Assembly (NCBI GenBank): GCA_008638375.1
Contig: CM018048.1
Location: 51,593,675-51,657,674, forward strand
DNA from: Nyssa sinensis
Lineage: Eukaryota > Streptophyta > Magnoliopsida > Cornales > Nyssaceae
DNA: 64,000 bases
Reading direction: 5' to 3'
Shown: piece after piece, positions 47,770 to 60,727 of the stretch
Layout: each line of letters opens with the position of its first letter
Position numbering within the stretch: the first letter of the stretch is position 1
Position numbers and translations under genes: made by a program
Notes under the pieces: generated by a model
What the model was told of the DNA's origin: nothing
The model's input: the letters and a program-made list of their open reading frames with translations, nothing else
Databases searched by the model: none

Positions 47770-50182
47770 TGTAGCATGATCTCCAGTGACTAAATCATCA
47801 ATAAAAAGTGGAATAAAATCAATAGATTTCATCAAAACCCTTTTAGATCTAGAAAGGATCCCTAAACAATAAAAACAACAATGAGTAACAAAACAGCCGA
47901 TTCAGACCAAACGCAAGAGAGGAGCAAAGAGATAACACTTGTGTCTCTGAATACGCGTCTTTTATTAGATTTTGAGAAATCTAGCTTTCATAGCGTGAAA
48001 TCAACTAATCAATAACGGTGAGAGTGAGAGAAAAAAAAAAGAGTTACATTTAGGGAAGGGAAATGAAAGAAGATGAAAGTATCAGTGATGAGGGAAAGTA
48101 AAGGAGAAGAGAGGAAAGAGTAATTCCTCTTTTATGTTTGGATAACTAATAAAAGGAAAGAAGATAAAAGACTAATATAACTCTTTTATCTTGTTTGCGA
48201 ATGATAAAAGAGAGAAAGAAAATGAAACGATTTTATATTATTTTATTATTATACCTTTTTATAGAGGTGTTATTTTTATTTTAGCTTTTACAATTTTAAG
48301 AGTAATATTGGTATTATCAAAAATTCATTAAATACTTATTTCATTTCTCTTCATTTCCTCCTACTTTTAGAGGGATAACAAAATTACTCAAATGAGGGTT
48401 AAGTTCTCCTTCCCTTTCCTTCCTAATTTTTAAAATAAACATGATATAAGTTCTCATTCCTTCTCCTTTCTTTTTCTTTTTTACCAATTCTTTTCATCTA
48501 AATATAGTGTTAGGTAGTCAGAGTGAGAAAAAAGAACGGCGAGAGAGAGGTGAAAGAAAGGTTCAGAGAGAGGTGAGAATGAGAGGGAAAAGGCTTCAGC
48601 GATATCGAAGTGTGTTTAAAAACCCTTTCTTGCAAAATATCAGTTATACGACAACTTCTTCTCAACTCATATTCAACTCGTTTATAACTAAGTATAAATC
48701 CGTTAATTTAATGGTTTCGTTATCATCCATCTATTTTCAGCCCGTTTCTAAAATAACTCATCTAAACTCACAAATAAATCATTAAAATAGGATTATTCAA
48801 TATCTTTGCAATTGATCGTACCATTTTGTTTCTTGAGGATTGTTATCGTCAGTTATGAAGTTTAAAAATTTATAATATAATTGACACATGTAATTTATGC
48901 ACATGATATTAGTACGTGAATTGTACATATTAATTAAATCGTAAATTTTTAAATTTTATGACTGCCGTAATACTTATCTTCTTTGTTAAGTAAAAATACC
49001 ACTTTTTAAGTATAAGGACAGATCAGTGCCTATTTCATATAAGCCTCTATGCTAATAAGAGATTAGAAGTTCAGTATGACCATAACATACCTCTCGTTGT
49101 ATAGCTAATATCAGAGATGTTACGAGCAAAATTTTATAGAAAGACCATAATTTTTGGGAGACCATTAGTGTTCCAGATCCAATTCCAATAAGAAGAAGAG
49201 ATGTTATTGTGCTGAATCATCAATGGCGAATTTAGGTGAACCATGTCTACAAGGAGGTTGCTCATGCGCTGATTGCATCATCTGACATTGCGAATGATTT
49301 GGGTCGACAAGTACAGGCTTGTCTTTGCGTATAGATGCTGGTTGCAAAAACTCTTTTTTTCTCTTCTCCTCTCTAGAACATTTTTTTTATCATCCACTGC
49401 CTCTGATGAAGAAAATCCGTCCCCAATCGCTACTAATCTCTGTTTCTCTCTCCACTTATTATTACTCTCGTGTAGTTACAAATAGCATGTTTAGTGTAAA
49501 TTACAAATAATTTCCATTTTCAAAATTGATTCGGTTTAGTGATATTAATTTATAAATTAAGTTTTGATTTTGGAACTATCATGCTCGGAGAAGAGGGAAA
49601 ATTTTGAGCTAGAAGAGGTTTTTGCAATTGATGAAACCGTGATTGTCGCTGGTAACGATTGGAAACAAGGAAGGGAGAGCTAGTTCCATCGCAAAGTTTA
49701 GAAACTCGTAATCTGATTGACGCGTACAATTATGAATTACTCGTACCAAAAAAATTGGAGTTTCCAAACTCCGCAATCATACCACTCCTCAAGCACGACT
49801 TATTCTTTCATGTTTTATAATTTAATTCGTCAGGCTTACAAATGACAACGAGACAGGTTTAATTAAGATAGGGTGGCTTTTTCCCAACCTTGACCTGTTT
49901 TTATTCCTGCTCCCGACTCTGTCTCGTAGAAGTTTATCTCGACTCCATTTATATTTTTCGACTCTTCCCTGTCCTAAACTCCGAATCTCGATATATATAT
50001 CTATTTTTTAGTAAGTTAAAAATTTTATTTTAATAAGTAAAATAAATTTTTATTGTCAAAATAACTAATATAAGAAAAATATGTGTGTGAAATGAAAGAT
50101 TTTAAAATTAATTTTATAAAATATTATTTATTAATAAATATAATACATATGAAAATAAATAAAAAAAATATTAATATATAAA
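46706..50182 (+). repeat. Copy B of the ~4.4-kb tandem duplication
   Basis: Same order of landmarks as copy A. It lacks the 1.3-kb section at copy A 42709-44025; a different segment of about 95 bases occupies that place (47246-47342). It gains a 463-bp MITE at 48047-48509. Numerous substitutions and small indels separate the copies, so the duplication is not recent. The 92-codon frame at 48507-48785 and the 63-70-codon frames at 49273-49510 are not conserved in frame with copy A and are unlikely to be genes. Confidence 0.9.
48047..48509. mobile_element. MITE with TTA target duplication (Tourist/PIF-Harbinger-like)
   Basis: TTA flanks both ends (48044-48046 and 48510-48512), and copy A shows the empty site with a single TTA (44726-44728). 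The ends are imperfect inverted repeats: CATTTAGGGAAGGGAAATG at the left and CACTATATTTAGATG inverted at the right. Sub-terminal purine- and pyrimidine-rich stretches mirror each other. It has no coding capacity. The TTA duplication suggests a PIF/Harbinger-related element; CACTA-type elements also make 3-bp duplications. Confidence 0.75.
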
Positions 50183-53100
50183 TAACCTATAATCGTCCTA
50201 TTAAAAAGATGACGAGACGGAGCAAACCAAATTGTCGTTTTTATAGAGCTCACTTCGATGCCCTTCCAACCTCGTTTAGAAATAACTTATAATCGTCCTA
50301 CTAAAAACATGACGAGACGGAGCAAACCAAATTGTCGTTCCAACTGCCATGAATAATTTTAGGAGGCCCACCCGTCCCCATCGCAGCGAACTCAGTATCC
50401 TGAAATTTAAACAGGAAAATGGTTCACGCGCTACAATAAAGTGATAGTCCAAAAAAAAACCAGCTGGGGCTGTGGATCGGATCCCGATGGTTCGTAATTT
50501 CGATTGTTCGTCACAAATTGTCTGGTGAGCAAACATCTTGTTCTCATCCTTTTTTCGATGCGCGTGATCGCGATAGTGTTTTGTTTCAACTGAAATAAGA
50601 TCTGCCACAATATCTTGATTAGGTTTTGTCTCTCTGTTACTTGCTACTGATTTGGTGTTGCATTCATTCTCAATGGACTTATTTTTCTAATGGTTTTTAT
50701 AGTTTTGATGATCGACAGGGATCAGATTAGGGTTTTTTTCACACATATTTCTAGGAAAATTTAATGAGTTTGCTAATTGAATCAATCAACTGTTCACTGT
50801 CTTTAATATTTCATGTCAACATGTTGGGGAGATATCACCTTGATCATTAGAATAAGTCAGAAATTGATCATTATAATGCACCCTACCCAGTTGAATTACT
50901 GATAAAATTGAAGAAATTAAGTTACATATGATCTTCAAATCTCCTTTTTTGTGTTATTTTGATTTTTGAAAATTTGAGACACCTCCTCAGCTAACCCATA
51001 TAGTTGTATTAGGTTCCAAATGCTGAAAAAACTAATTTTTTAAAATTTGTAGTTCTCTTATTTCACACATATTTCCAGTAATCAGACAGAACATTACTTT
51101 TTAATGGGTTTTCAAAAAAAAAAAAAAATTAAATCTAGAAAAAGGATTGAGTTTGGAATGTTCACTGTCATGGTCAATTCTTGATTGGTGCTTTTGTACA
51201 AATATGCACGTTTTCAGTCATTTGAATGGGTAACTCTAACAAACTTAAAGAGTAAAATTATGAAATCTCACTAATGAGTATATGGTTTCATCAGATGGTT
51301 ATGTTACACTAAGTCTTAATTTTTGAGGGGTTTTGTAGACCTCTCACGGATTTGTATTGATCGCTAGTTTTTTTTCCCCTTTATTTGACAGAATTATGAA
51401 GGTTTCACTTGAGTTCCTCTCTCTCTTTATGCCAATCAAAGAGGTTTAAATGCAAGAGAGACTCAATGCCTCTGCAATTTAATTTGGGACTGCAGGATAT
51501 CCCTGCTTTCTTGGTTCTGTCTTGGAACATTTAACCATTTTTTTAAGATTAAGAATTGCTTAGGTCCTTAGGTATACCACAAAAGTGTAAAGCTTCCTGC
51601 ATCTTCTGCAAATAACTGCCATGTATGAGTTTTAACCAAGAATGGGATAGTCATTATGATCCAGATCTTTCTAGATGCTTAATGAGTAAATTTATTTCAA
51701 TTGGTAGCATGGGTTGAAGGCTAGCTGCCAATGGTGATGATATTTATCTGTTACATTTACTATAACTAGATAATTGAAGATTTTACACTGTATCCCTGAT
51801 CGTCTTTTGTTTTATGATCTAAATTATAGAGTGCTTTCTTGAAGATTTTAATTTATGTGAGGCAAGTTACCTTTCTGAAAGTGAACTTGCAAATATTGAT
51901 GCAATAATTTACTCACATTGTAGCTATATAAAGCGTGAGTTTGATGACATTGATGAGCTCCTCAGCTTGGCTGTGAAACAGAGTAGAGAATTCCTTTGTC
52001 TTTGTTGCAAGATTTTGGTTTGGGAAATCTTATGCTATTGCATGTTTGTTGAGGTTATGGTTAAATCTTAATCCAACATTTCATAATTTGATGTATCCTT
52101 TCTTGACCAGTCGGAATATTGCTATAATCCATCATAAAAGCACTTGACTACAGTTTCACTACCTAATTTTGATCCCTCTTTTATTTATTTATTGGTGATC
52201 CCTAATGTGTATAAGTGGGATTTAGATTGCTATTGCTTTACAATTTCATTACATGTTATATGACAACAGGAGGAAAAATTTATGGATAGGATATAACACT
52301 TGTGTGCTTAAAATATAAAATTGCTTCATTTATCTCCCTTGTTTCTTGTAAATGATCTAATTCTATGATGTGCTAAAAATTGACTAGTAGACCATGTGTA
52401 CAAGTCAGAATATTTCTTGGACTTATAATTTAGTGGCATGTTTCTCGTTACACGTGTTGTATCATTCTCATTAGCAGACGCCACTAAGAAGTTCATATTA
52501 GGTTACTTTTCTATGTAAGAAGAGAACTGAAAGCTGGAGAGAAAAAGTTGTATGCTCTTTCCAATTAACAATAACTGAATTTAATAAAAGAAAACAAGGT
52601 GTAGAGGTAACTTATCAATTAAATTTAAAATCTTATTAAGATTGTGCTTGTTATGATTTTCACAATGTTGATCAGCCTATATTATTCAGTATTTGTAACC
52701 ATTTGTAGTTAAGATTGTGCATGTTATGATTGAATGGCTACTTGATTGTCACCTCTATTAGAGGTGTGAGATTAAATTTTATTCAAGAATCATATGGATG
52801 CTAATAAATCTCATAAAATGAAGTTGGTATCGGGCTTTGGCAGTAACACTCAACGTTTGCATCGCTATGGCATGAAACATCCTCAATTTATCCAAATGTT
52901 CACTGAATATGACATATTAAATAAATAATATTTTAAAGAAAATTTCTTAAAACATTTGATACATATCTAGTTGATAAGAGCTCTCGGCTTGTTTAGATTT
53001 TCAACTTGTTGACGTTATTCCATATGTTATGCAGGTAAGTTTGATTAGGCAATGGGGTTGTGGCAATTTGACAGATGATTTGTATAACACAGTGATGCTG

Positions 53101-54530
53101 GATACCTTGAAAACAAGCTCAGCAAAGGGTCTCTTCCGGCTCTTAAACAGAAAAGTAGAACATTTCCATGGGTTTACCAGCATTGCAGTCCTAATGCGAT
53201 AAGAAGTGGCGGCAAGGGCAGTAGGGATACATCATGTGCTATACTTTTATATGGTAGATTTAGTCTTCTAATACGTGTTTTATTCTATTAGTTTAATTTT
53301 GGTAATATCACATCATATATAAAGAGATTTTTCTTGTAGTTAGTAATTTCTGATTGCAATATATTTTTCTTGTAGTTTGTAATTTCTGGTAGTGCACAAG
53401 GTTTAACAGTTGTCTTGACTCTTAGTAGCATGTGGTGTATATGATTGACAAGTGGGCACGAAAAAATAACGAACAAAAGCAACACAAATTTAAGCTTAGA
53501 AATTAAATTATGAATCCTGGTTATATTAAATGGTAATAGCAGGATCTTGTTTCTGGCTGCACTTATTACAAACGAAGTGTTTTACATATTTTTTTGGGGA
53601 AAAGATGTGTTTTTCATTCTTCTTAACTAATTAGAACTAGCATTACAACTTTATTCCTGGGAATATCAACTTGTCAACTAGAAAAGGTTCATAGGAATAT
53701 CAACTTGTCAACTAGGAGTTTGCAGTGTCTACGGACCAACTGGTTGGACTGTATTAAATGGAATAATGGGTTAACTTAACATAAGAAGAGTGTTCCAGAC
53801 TTCCAGTGCATTCGTATAGGTTTCAATTGGTAGGATTGTACTTTATAGACCGATTGATAGAATGAATACACATATAGAAGAGTGTCCCGGAGCATATTAT
53901 GAATGCACTTCAATATTCTAGTTTGAATTCTAAATTTTTGCATTGTGTCTGCTGGATGTTCATTTCTTTCTTGTGGAATAGTTTAGTCTGCCATCTGTCT
54001 TTGCACAATATTGCTGGATATAATCTCTTGTGCAATTACTTCATCTGCTGTTTGCATGTGCATGTTATTTATACATTCAATTTGTACATCTAGTTCTTTT
54101 ATTTCCCATTCTTTCATGGTCAGCTGGTGTAAGATTAGTTAATTATGTTTGACTGAGTGTATCCGAATTCCTAACAGTGACAGTGTTTAGTGTCCTCTGA
54201 GTTTAATTGGTTTCCATGCCATAAAATCAAGTTTATTCTTTGTGCCTTGACCCCAGCTTATTGGTTATTATTGACTGGTTGCTGAGCATCCCCCTATGTA
54301 GAATTTAGTGTAGTTTTGCACAATTGCCCTCTTTTGACTTTTTGGAGATTTCGTTCTTGACATTTTCAAACAAGTGAAGTGATATGCTGAATACAGAACT
54401 TGCCTCTTACAACTTAAGCTGTCAAACTACACTACTAGTGAATGAGTTTCTACTCTTAAACTCTTTTGAGTTAAGATACAACACAGATTCAAGCCAGACA
54501 AAAAATGGCCAACCTTAACTACCCGTGTCA
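50183..54530. other. Intergenic DNA between the duplication and the CBF gene
   Basis: A 53-bp segment (AATCGTCCTA...AACCAAATTGTCG) is repeated at about 50191 and 50288. The rest is of ordinary composition, without recognisable protein families. A possible two-exon transcript on the + strand (ATG at 50487, donor after 50524, acceptor before 53040, stop at 53200-53202) would encode 66 aa. It matches nothing I know and could equally be non-coding or fortuitous. A tandem repeat of ATATCAACTTGTCAACTAG occurs near 53662-53716. Confidence 0.4.
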
Positions 54531-55241
54531 TCAAATTGAGTAACTCCATAATGACACTTCAGCGTCACTTTCCATGTCATCACTGCTAAAACTATCCCCT
54601 AAATGAGGAGGTGGAGAGATTAGGAGCCCTTCTGCCATGTTGACAAGCAATCCAGGCATGTCAAACATAGCCTCCTCATCCATATAGAACACATTCTGCT
54701 TCAAAGTCTTTGAGTTCTCTGTGCTCTCATAGCTGCTGGAAGCCCCATCACAAGCCTTCACACGTTTCTGCTTTAGGTCACTGTCAGAAGACCCATCACC
54801 TTCTCGTGGCCGGAATGCTTCTGCTGCCTCAACCGCTGCCTTCCTAATGTCCTTGGCATCCTTCGATGCTGGCACAGGCAAGCGCCATACTGAGTCAGCG
54901 AAATTGAGACAAGCCAACTGACCCCTGAGTGCCAATGCAGCAACGTCATGAGCCCGGGCAGCCATTTCAGAGGTAGGATACGTCCCTAGCCATATCCGGC
55001 TCTGCTTATTCGGTTCACGCAGCTCACAAACCCACCTGTTGGTATTCCTCATCCTAATTCCTCTATACACTGGGTGTCTTGTCTCCTTGAACTTTTTCCT
55101 ACCAGCACGCTTCTTAGGATGTCTCGACGCCAATAGAACTTCTTCATCAGAATGTGCAGCTTGTCGGGTGAGGGCATCCGACAACGAAGACGTCTCTGGC
55201 GAAAATGGATATGGGTCAGAATGTGGACTGAAGGTATCCAT
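54531..55241 (-). CDS. DREB1: CBF/DREB1 cold-responsive AP2/ERF transcription factor
   Basis: Intronless, 236 aa. The upstream CBF signature [16 protein letters not shown] (residues 42-57) is complete and leads into a single AP2 domain (about 58-115) with WVCELREP and [20 protein letters not shown]. The DREB-type valine (V71) and the matching glutamate (E76) are present. The second signature, usually DSAWR, is DSVWR here (116-120). The acidic C-terminal half contains [19 protein letters not shown], and the chain ends with the conserved LWSY (231-234). Family members bind CRT/DRE elements (core CCGAC) in the nucleus and switch on cold- and dehydration-response genes. The start codon is the first ATG of the frame; a TATA box lies 106-111 bases upstream. 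A second CBF on the same strand 8.5 kb away shows a tandem array. Confidence 0.96.
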   Translation of the reverse strand: MDTFSPHSDPYPFSPETSSLSDALTRQAAHSDEEVLLASRHPKKRAGRKKFKETRHPVYRGIRMRNTNRWVCELREPNKQSRIWLGTYPTSEMAARAHDVAALALRGQLACLNFADSVWRLPVPASKDAKDIRKAAVEAAEAFRPREGDGSSDSDLKQKRVKACDGASSSYESTENSKTLKQNVFYMDEEAMFDMPGLLVNMAEGLLISPPPHLGDSFSSDDMESDAEVSLWSYSI

Positions 55242-55720
55242 TGAAGAAGTAGTCGAGCTAGGAAGTGTGGCTTTTGCTTTTGCTTTGTGTTGTGTTTTGT
55301 GTGCTCAGTTAAGCTTCAAACTGAACTGAATAGAGTCTCTATGGAGTATATATGTGTTGTTAGCCCACGTGCCTAGTCGACACGGACGCGAACACGGAAG
55401 TTGCTGGTTTACCAGCTGGCGTGTCGGCCCAAGTTGCTAACAGCCTTGGCCTATGTAGAATCTGACTTGTTCCACTTGTTTTGCCAGCTGGACTTGTTTC
55501 GTGGACTAGGTTTTCGTTTTTCTTTCGAAAACGTGCGTGCTTATGATGACGTGGCTACTATTAGAAAGGAAAAAGTGGCTGGTAGATATTTCCGGTGGAT
55601 ATTTCACGCGGCTCCAGGTGCGTCTTTGATGAATGAAGGGCCGCATCACTACTGACGTGACTCTGCTCACGTCACAATCATAGATACATGCTTTGGCCAC
55701 GGAGCCACGTGGACATTTGT
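55242..55720 (-). promoter_or_regulatory. CBF promoter with clustered ACGT, CM2-like and evening-element-like sites
   Basis: Visible sites: TATATA at 55347-55352; G-box CACGTG at 55366-55371; TGACGTGG at 55547-55554; AAATATCT (evening-element-like, - strand) at 55584-55591; CCGCGT (- strand; CAMTA CM2-type vCGCGb core) at 55606-55611; an inverted pair TGACGTGA (55653-55660) and TCACGTCA (55667-55674) separated by 6 bp; and a second G-box at 55706-55711. In Arabidopsis, CAMTA factors and clock MYB factors control CBF genes through such motifs. Their use here is inferred. Confidence 0.6.
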
Positions 55721-57481
55721 GCCCCCGTTTTGTGGAAAGTGCTAATTTCACGGCCATTTACTATTACCAATTTATCACATAAAATAATAATAATAATAAT
55801 AATAATGACGCTAAAAATCCTCAATTTTCTTTTGAATTTTAACAGGATGGCAGGGACTCAGATTAAAAAAATAAATAAATAACAGGATGTAATTAATCAA
55901 ACAGCCATTTTTATCAAAATGTTTACTTTGCCCAAAAAATAATTAATTGATTGTACAATATATCTTTTATTAATAAAAAAAACTGAAAAAAAGATTTAAC
56001 ACTGATTTTACAAACAGTGGTATAATAATAAACTAGCATTGCACGGGTTATTACAAAAAATAAAAAAAATAGTAACTCTAAAGGAAATGGAATCTTTGTA
56101 ATTTGAAAAAGAAATAGTTTTGTAACTTGAAAAAGAAGTGGTTTTATCTGGTACTTCAATACAGAGGAGATGGATTAATTATTGTCAAAAAGTTTGAAAA
56201 TGAGGAAAAACAGAAGACTAATGGTAAGGTAGCATAATTAGTATTGCATGATTCGGATATTAATTTGAAATTCTCATGAAATTATAAGGTATTAAAATAT
56301 AATCATACGGGTGATTTTTATTTACAAATTAAGATGGTTGTTTTCAATTAGTTTATAGTGAAATGTATTTACAAATTAAAGAATTCAAATCAAATTAAGC
56401 CTCGAATCTAGAGGGCCCGTTTGGCTCTTCAATATATACTAAGCCTTGAACCTAGGAGGCCCAGTACACACTGTCGGACCCATTTAAAATAGAATGGGCT
56501 CGATTGGATTAGACAAATGCCTACCCAAAACACTATTATTGTAGATAACTATCGTCCAATCCATAAAACAGCCGGGTTTAAGCTAGAAAAATGAAACAAT
56601 TTTTGTATGTACGATCATGATGAACTGCTTTAAATGCTATGCCTTGTTACGATGTTAAATAATTAAAAGATTTGATATTACGTGTTTTTATTAATTTTAA
56701 AATTTTAAGGTTAAAATATTCGGTATTAGAGTAGACATCGTGTCACGGAGGGAGTGATTTAGAAGTTAGACTAATGCCCTGGTATTATATATATATAAAA
56801 GCACAATACCAAACTTTCAGTGATTCTAAAATAGATTCGAACTTGAGACCATAGATTTTGAATCCTCAATGATCACACCCTGAAAGAGCTTTTGGGTTCT
56901 CTCACTCCCCTCACTAATGATTGTAGGTTTTTTAGGCAAAATAAAATAATGTTTTAGACAAATAAAAAGGTATTGTTACTTTTATGTGCTTGTAAATTTC
57001 TTTTTTGTGTATATATTTATATACTTAACTAATATGTTATTTGATGCTGCACTTTTCGACTCGTAATAAGTATGGGCTCCGTGGCCTGTAGAACACTCAG
57101 AAAAATGATCAGAGGACCACCGGATTGGCTCTGGCGGTAGTCCGCTCCGATGCTTAAGTAAGAAAAAGGAATTGAAAGACTGTATTGAAAGCCAAAGAAT
57201 GAGCATAAAAATAAAGCGTACCTTTAGGGTTTAATTTATAGGTCGTGGCCTTCCTAAGTTGATTAGGATTCGATGCCATGAATATTGGGATTTGATCATC
57301 GGAGATTGCAGTTACCTTGTGGAGTATTGTGTCGTAGATGGAGATAATCATAGATAGTAGTTTTCGTATTGAAGGCTGTTTCCTTATTCTTTGCTTGGCA
57401 GTTATTAGGGAAGCCATAAGGTCGTAACCATATGAGATGTTGAATGAATATTGCCCAGAGCATAAGGTCTGGAAAATATGC

Positions 57482-57675
57482 ATATGAGAATGCCTTGGAG
57501 GCTCCGCCTGCACTGTATGACCGAGTTTGTCGGTTCTGTAGGATATATATATATGAGGATGCCTTGAAGGCTTATGGCTGCTCTGTATGATCGAGAATAT
57601 CAGCTCTGTATGATGTATATATATGAGGATGCCCTGAAGGCTTATGGCTGCCCTGTATGATCGAGAATATCAGCT
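57482..57675. repeat. Three-copy tandem repeat, period about 70 bp
   Basis: ATATGAGGATGCCTTGAAGG-type units start at 57482, 57551 and 57621. The second and third are nearly identical; the first has diverged. The period is not a multiple of three, so it does not encode a peptide repeat. Confidence 0.85.
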
Positions 57676-57755
57676 CTATAAGCACACGTATCTCAAGGTG
57701 ATTGGTGTGTCTGTTTGTGGTATATCATTATTATATGATATTTATGGGTGTAAAT

Positions 57756-57795
<40 letters not shown>

Positions 57796-60668
57796 TCTTC
57801 TACATACACTTATATACGTATCTATACACACCCAAATACGCATAAATACACATACATATTTGTAGTTGTATCAATTCAATTAACATTTATTTTCTCTGTG
57901 AAGAATAATTTTAATAGGTTTATAAAAATAATAAGATTGGAATCATTTTTAACTACAATTATTAAATACACTTTTTTTTCTTTTTTCTTTCTTCCTTTAA
58001 TGTTATGATTTTAAGTAAAAAGAAGAAAAATTAAAATAATTAACTTTTTACTTATTTAAAATACTTTAAAAAAGCTTGATCTACCTAAATTCTTTAAGCT
58101 CTTTTAAGCTCGATGCGTGAATCCATAAACGATGCCTAAGAGATTAAAGTAATGGTTACTTTATAAAAGTATAAAAGAGTTTAAGAATTCGGACAAAATA
58201 ACAAATAAATAAATAAAAAAGTTGATATTTTAAATCATTAGGGTATGGGCCATGGGCCCACTGCCCCTACTTTAAAATTCGACATTGGACGCAATTATAT
58301 TGGGTAGGGTCGAAAATTTAGTTTGCTAATAGATTCTAATTCTAATTAAATATTGTTTAGAACCCATTTAATTATAATTATAATTAATAATTAATCAAAC
58401 CTTTATCCTTGCTTAAATGAATTTTAAATCTTATCTCTAATTAATTTATGATTACGTTTAGGATGCAAGTCAACCGATATAATTAAGAAATACATAATAA
58501 ATTATTATGTTCCAGACATTTACTGTAGATGTAAAACTAACAATCCATTCAAGTGAGTGATTAAAGATGGGTTTTTTCTGAAAAGGGAAAGGGCAAAGAA
58601 AGAATTATTAGTTCTACCAAACCCATAAGGACATAATCATTTTGGGTAATTGGGGAGTCATCTTTTGTTGGACCGTTGAATTCCGAGAGTTGAGTCCTCG
58701 GTCCTCCCTACCACTCCACATGATCTCTCTCTCTATATCTCTATTTATACTTATATATATACTTTTTCAGCAGACCAAAAGAAGAGAGAGAGAGAGGGGG
58801 GTAGCCTTTCTCAGCAGACCAAAAGAAGAAATACTATTGAGTAAACCACATTGGATGCTCGTCCCTCTTCTTTAAAGACGTTTTCAGACCCAAACTATCC
58901 AAAGTTAAATGCACCTACATGTATGTGTGTGCGTGTGTCTATATATATATATATATATAGCCAATTGTATAATATTAATACAAAAACATATTGACTTTAA
59001 AGATACTTAAAAAAAATATTTCACGTAGTTGTTAGCTGACGTTTCTTATAAGAATCTTCTTTCCCCTTTCCTGTTTCGGAAAGTAAGCCCACAGATCTTG
59101 ATTTTTCTTGTTTTAAATTAATCTTGTCCATGTGCATCTTCCCCCTTGAAGGTTATTGTTCAAATTCCATTTTCTCTAATTCCCCTATATAATTAAAACT
59201 AATTCTTTAATCCCCTCACATTCAAGTTGCAAAATCCGATCTAATTTATTATAATCAATTAGTCTGTATACTTAAATATTTTATGATAATCTATACTCAG
59301 TTTACGTATTGTTTCACCCAAATTTTAGAATATACTAGACCCGAGATGGTGAAGAGCTAATATATTTCATGCGATCATATTATTTTTTATAATTTTGAAT
59401 ATTGTAAAACAAAAAATGCTTAATGTACGGAATTAGGTTACCTATTTTGTTTACTTCTTGTTGTGTTAACGATATTTTTAAAATTAATTGATATATTTTG
59501 TTTAGATTTTAATATGCTAATCTATGTTAGTAGGTAAATAAATTTGGTGACTTTTTTTTTTTTTTTTTCCGTTGGTTTTCTCATTAATCGTTGAAAAATT
59601 GTTATAATAATATAAGAAAAATATAAAATATTACAATCCAAAAAATCAATTAGATCAATCATACCACTGACCTTTAGAAAAGGCTTCGTGGACTCAAAAT
59701 TTAAAAAACCAATTTAGATTTGAATTAATTGGGAACTGAATTTTACCACTTCATAGTTCATACTACTAATAGTAATATGTAAGATTATAAATGGTGGGTG
59801 ATCACTTTATGTATGGCTTTTGAAAAAGTTAAAAAGAGCTGGCTCTGTGTTTGGTTGTGAGAGAAAGAGAAAGAGAAAAAAGAGAAGAAGGGAACAGTAG
59901 TGAGGAAGTAAAAAGGTGGTTAATTTGAGAGACAAACTTGAGTTGATTCAAAACTTCAAGGACCAGAAAAATATTCTGGGCTTTCTTATGAAGATTTTGT
60001 ATCAGACAAACTGAAGCCCCACCAACACAACTTTTCTCTGTGATTCATGAATTAAAAAGGTGGCCAACAACATCTTTCTAAGATTTATGTCCCACAGCCG
60101 ACTTCTACCACCGCCTCCATTTCTCTTTCATTGTGTCTAATACAACTGTTTGCTATCACTAACCATTCAAACTGCCCACTTGAAAATTTAAGGCCCCCTT
60201 TTTTTCTTACAACTTTTATTTATTTATTTATTTATTCTTAACGTTTGGTATATATTATCAAACCATTCTTTATCAGTCTTCTTAATGAAAATCCACCCAC
60301 CATATATATATATATGTATATATATTTTGGCCCTTACTCGTAAGCTATCTCTGTAATGGATACAATGAGACTTAAAGGTTGGCCGAATGAATTCAATTCT
60401 GAAGCGGCAGCCTTTCTAGGCTGTTTGCATACACACCCCTTGGATACTTGATAGGGATATATTGAATATAATCTCTTTCATAAAGAAAATAAATAGAGTC
60501 AAATCTACGCAAAAGGTTTCCATATATACAATGTACATAGCCAATATTTTAAAAAATTATGTAATTTCACTTTGTTATTTTAAAAAAATTAAGTTGTAAC
60601 ATTTCTATCAGATATTGGAAACAATCAAGACTCAAAATATGCTTTAACCTTCTATTGTCGCATGGGGT

Positions 60669-60671
<3 letters not shown>

Positions 60672-60727
<56 letters not shown>
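60672..60727. repeat. TA dinucleotide microsatellite
   Basis: About 28 uninterrupted TA units, the longest in the window. Confidence 0.95.

Noticed and set aside
57154..57513. 119-codon frame on the - strand
   Set aside because: Begins at GTG rather than ATG, runs into a tandem repeat of non-triplet period and matches nothing known.
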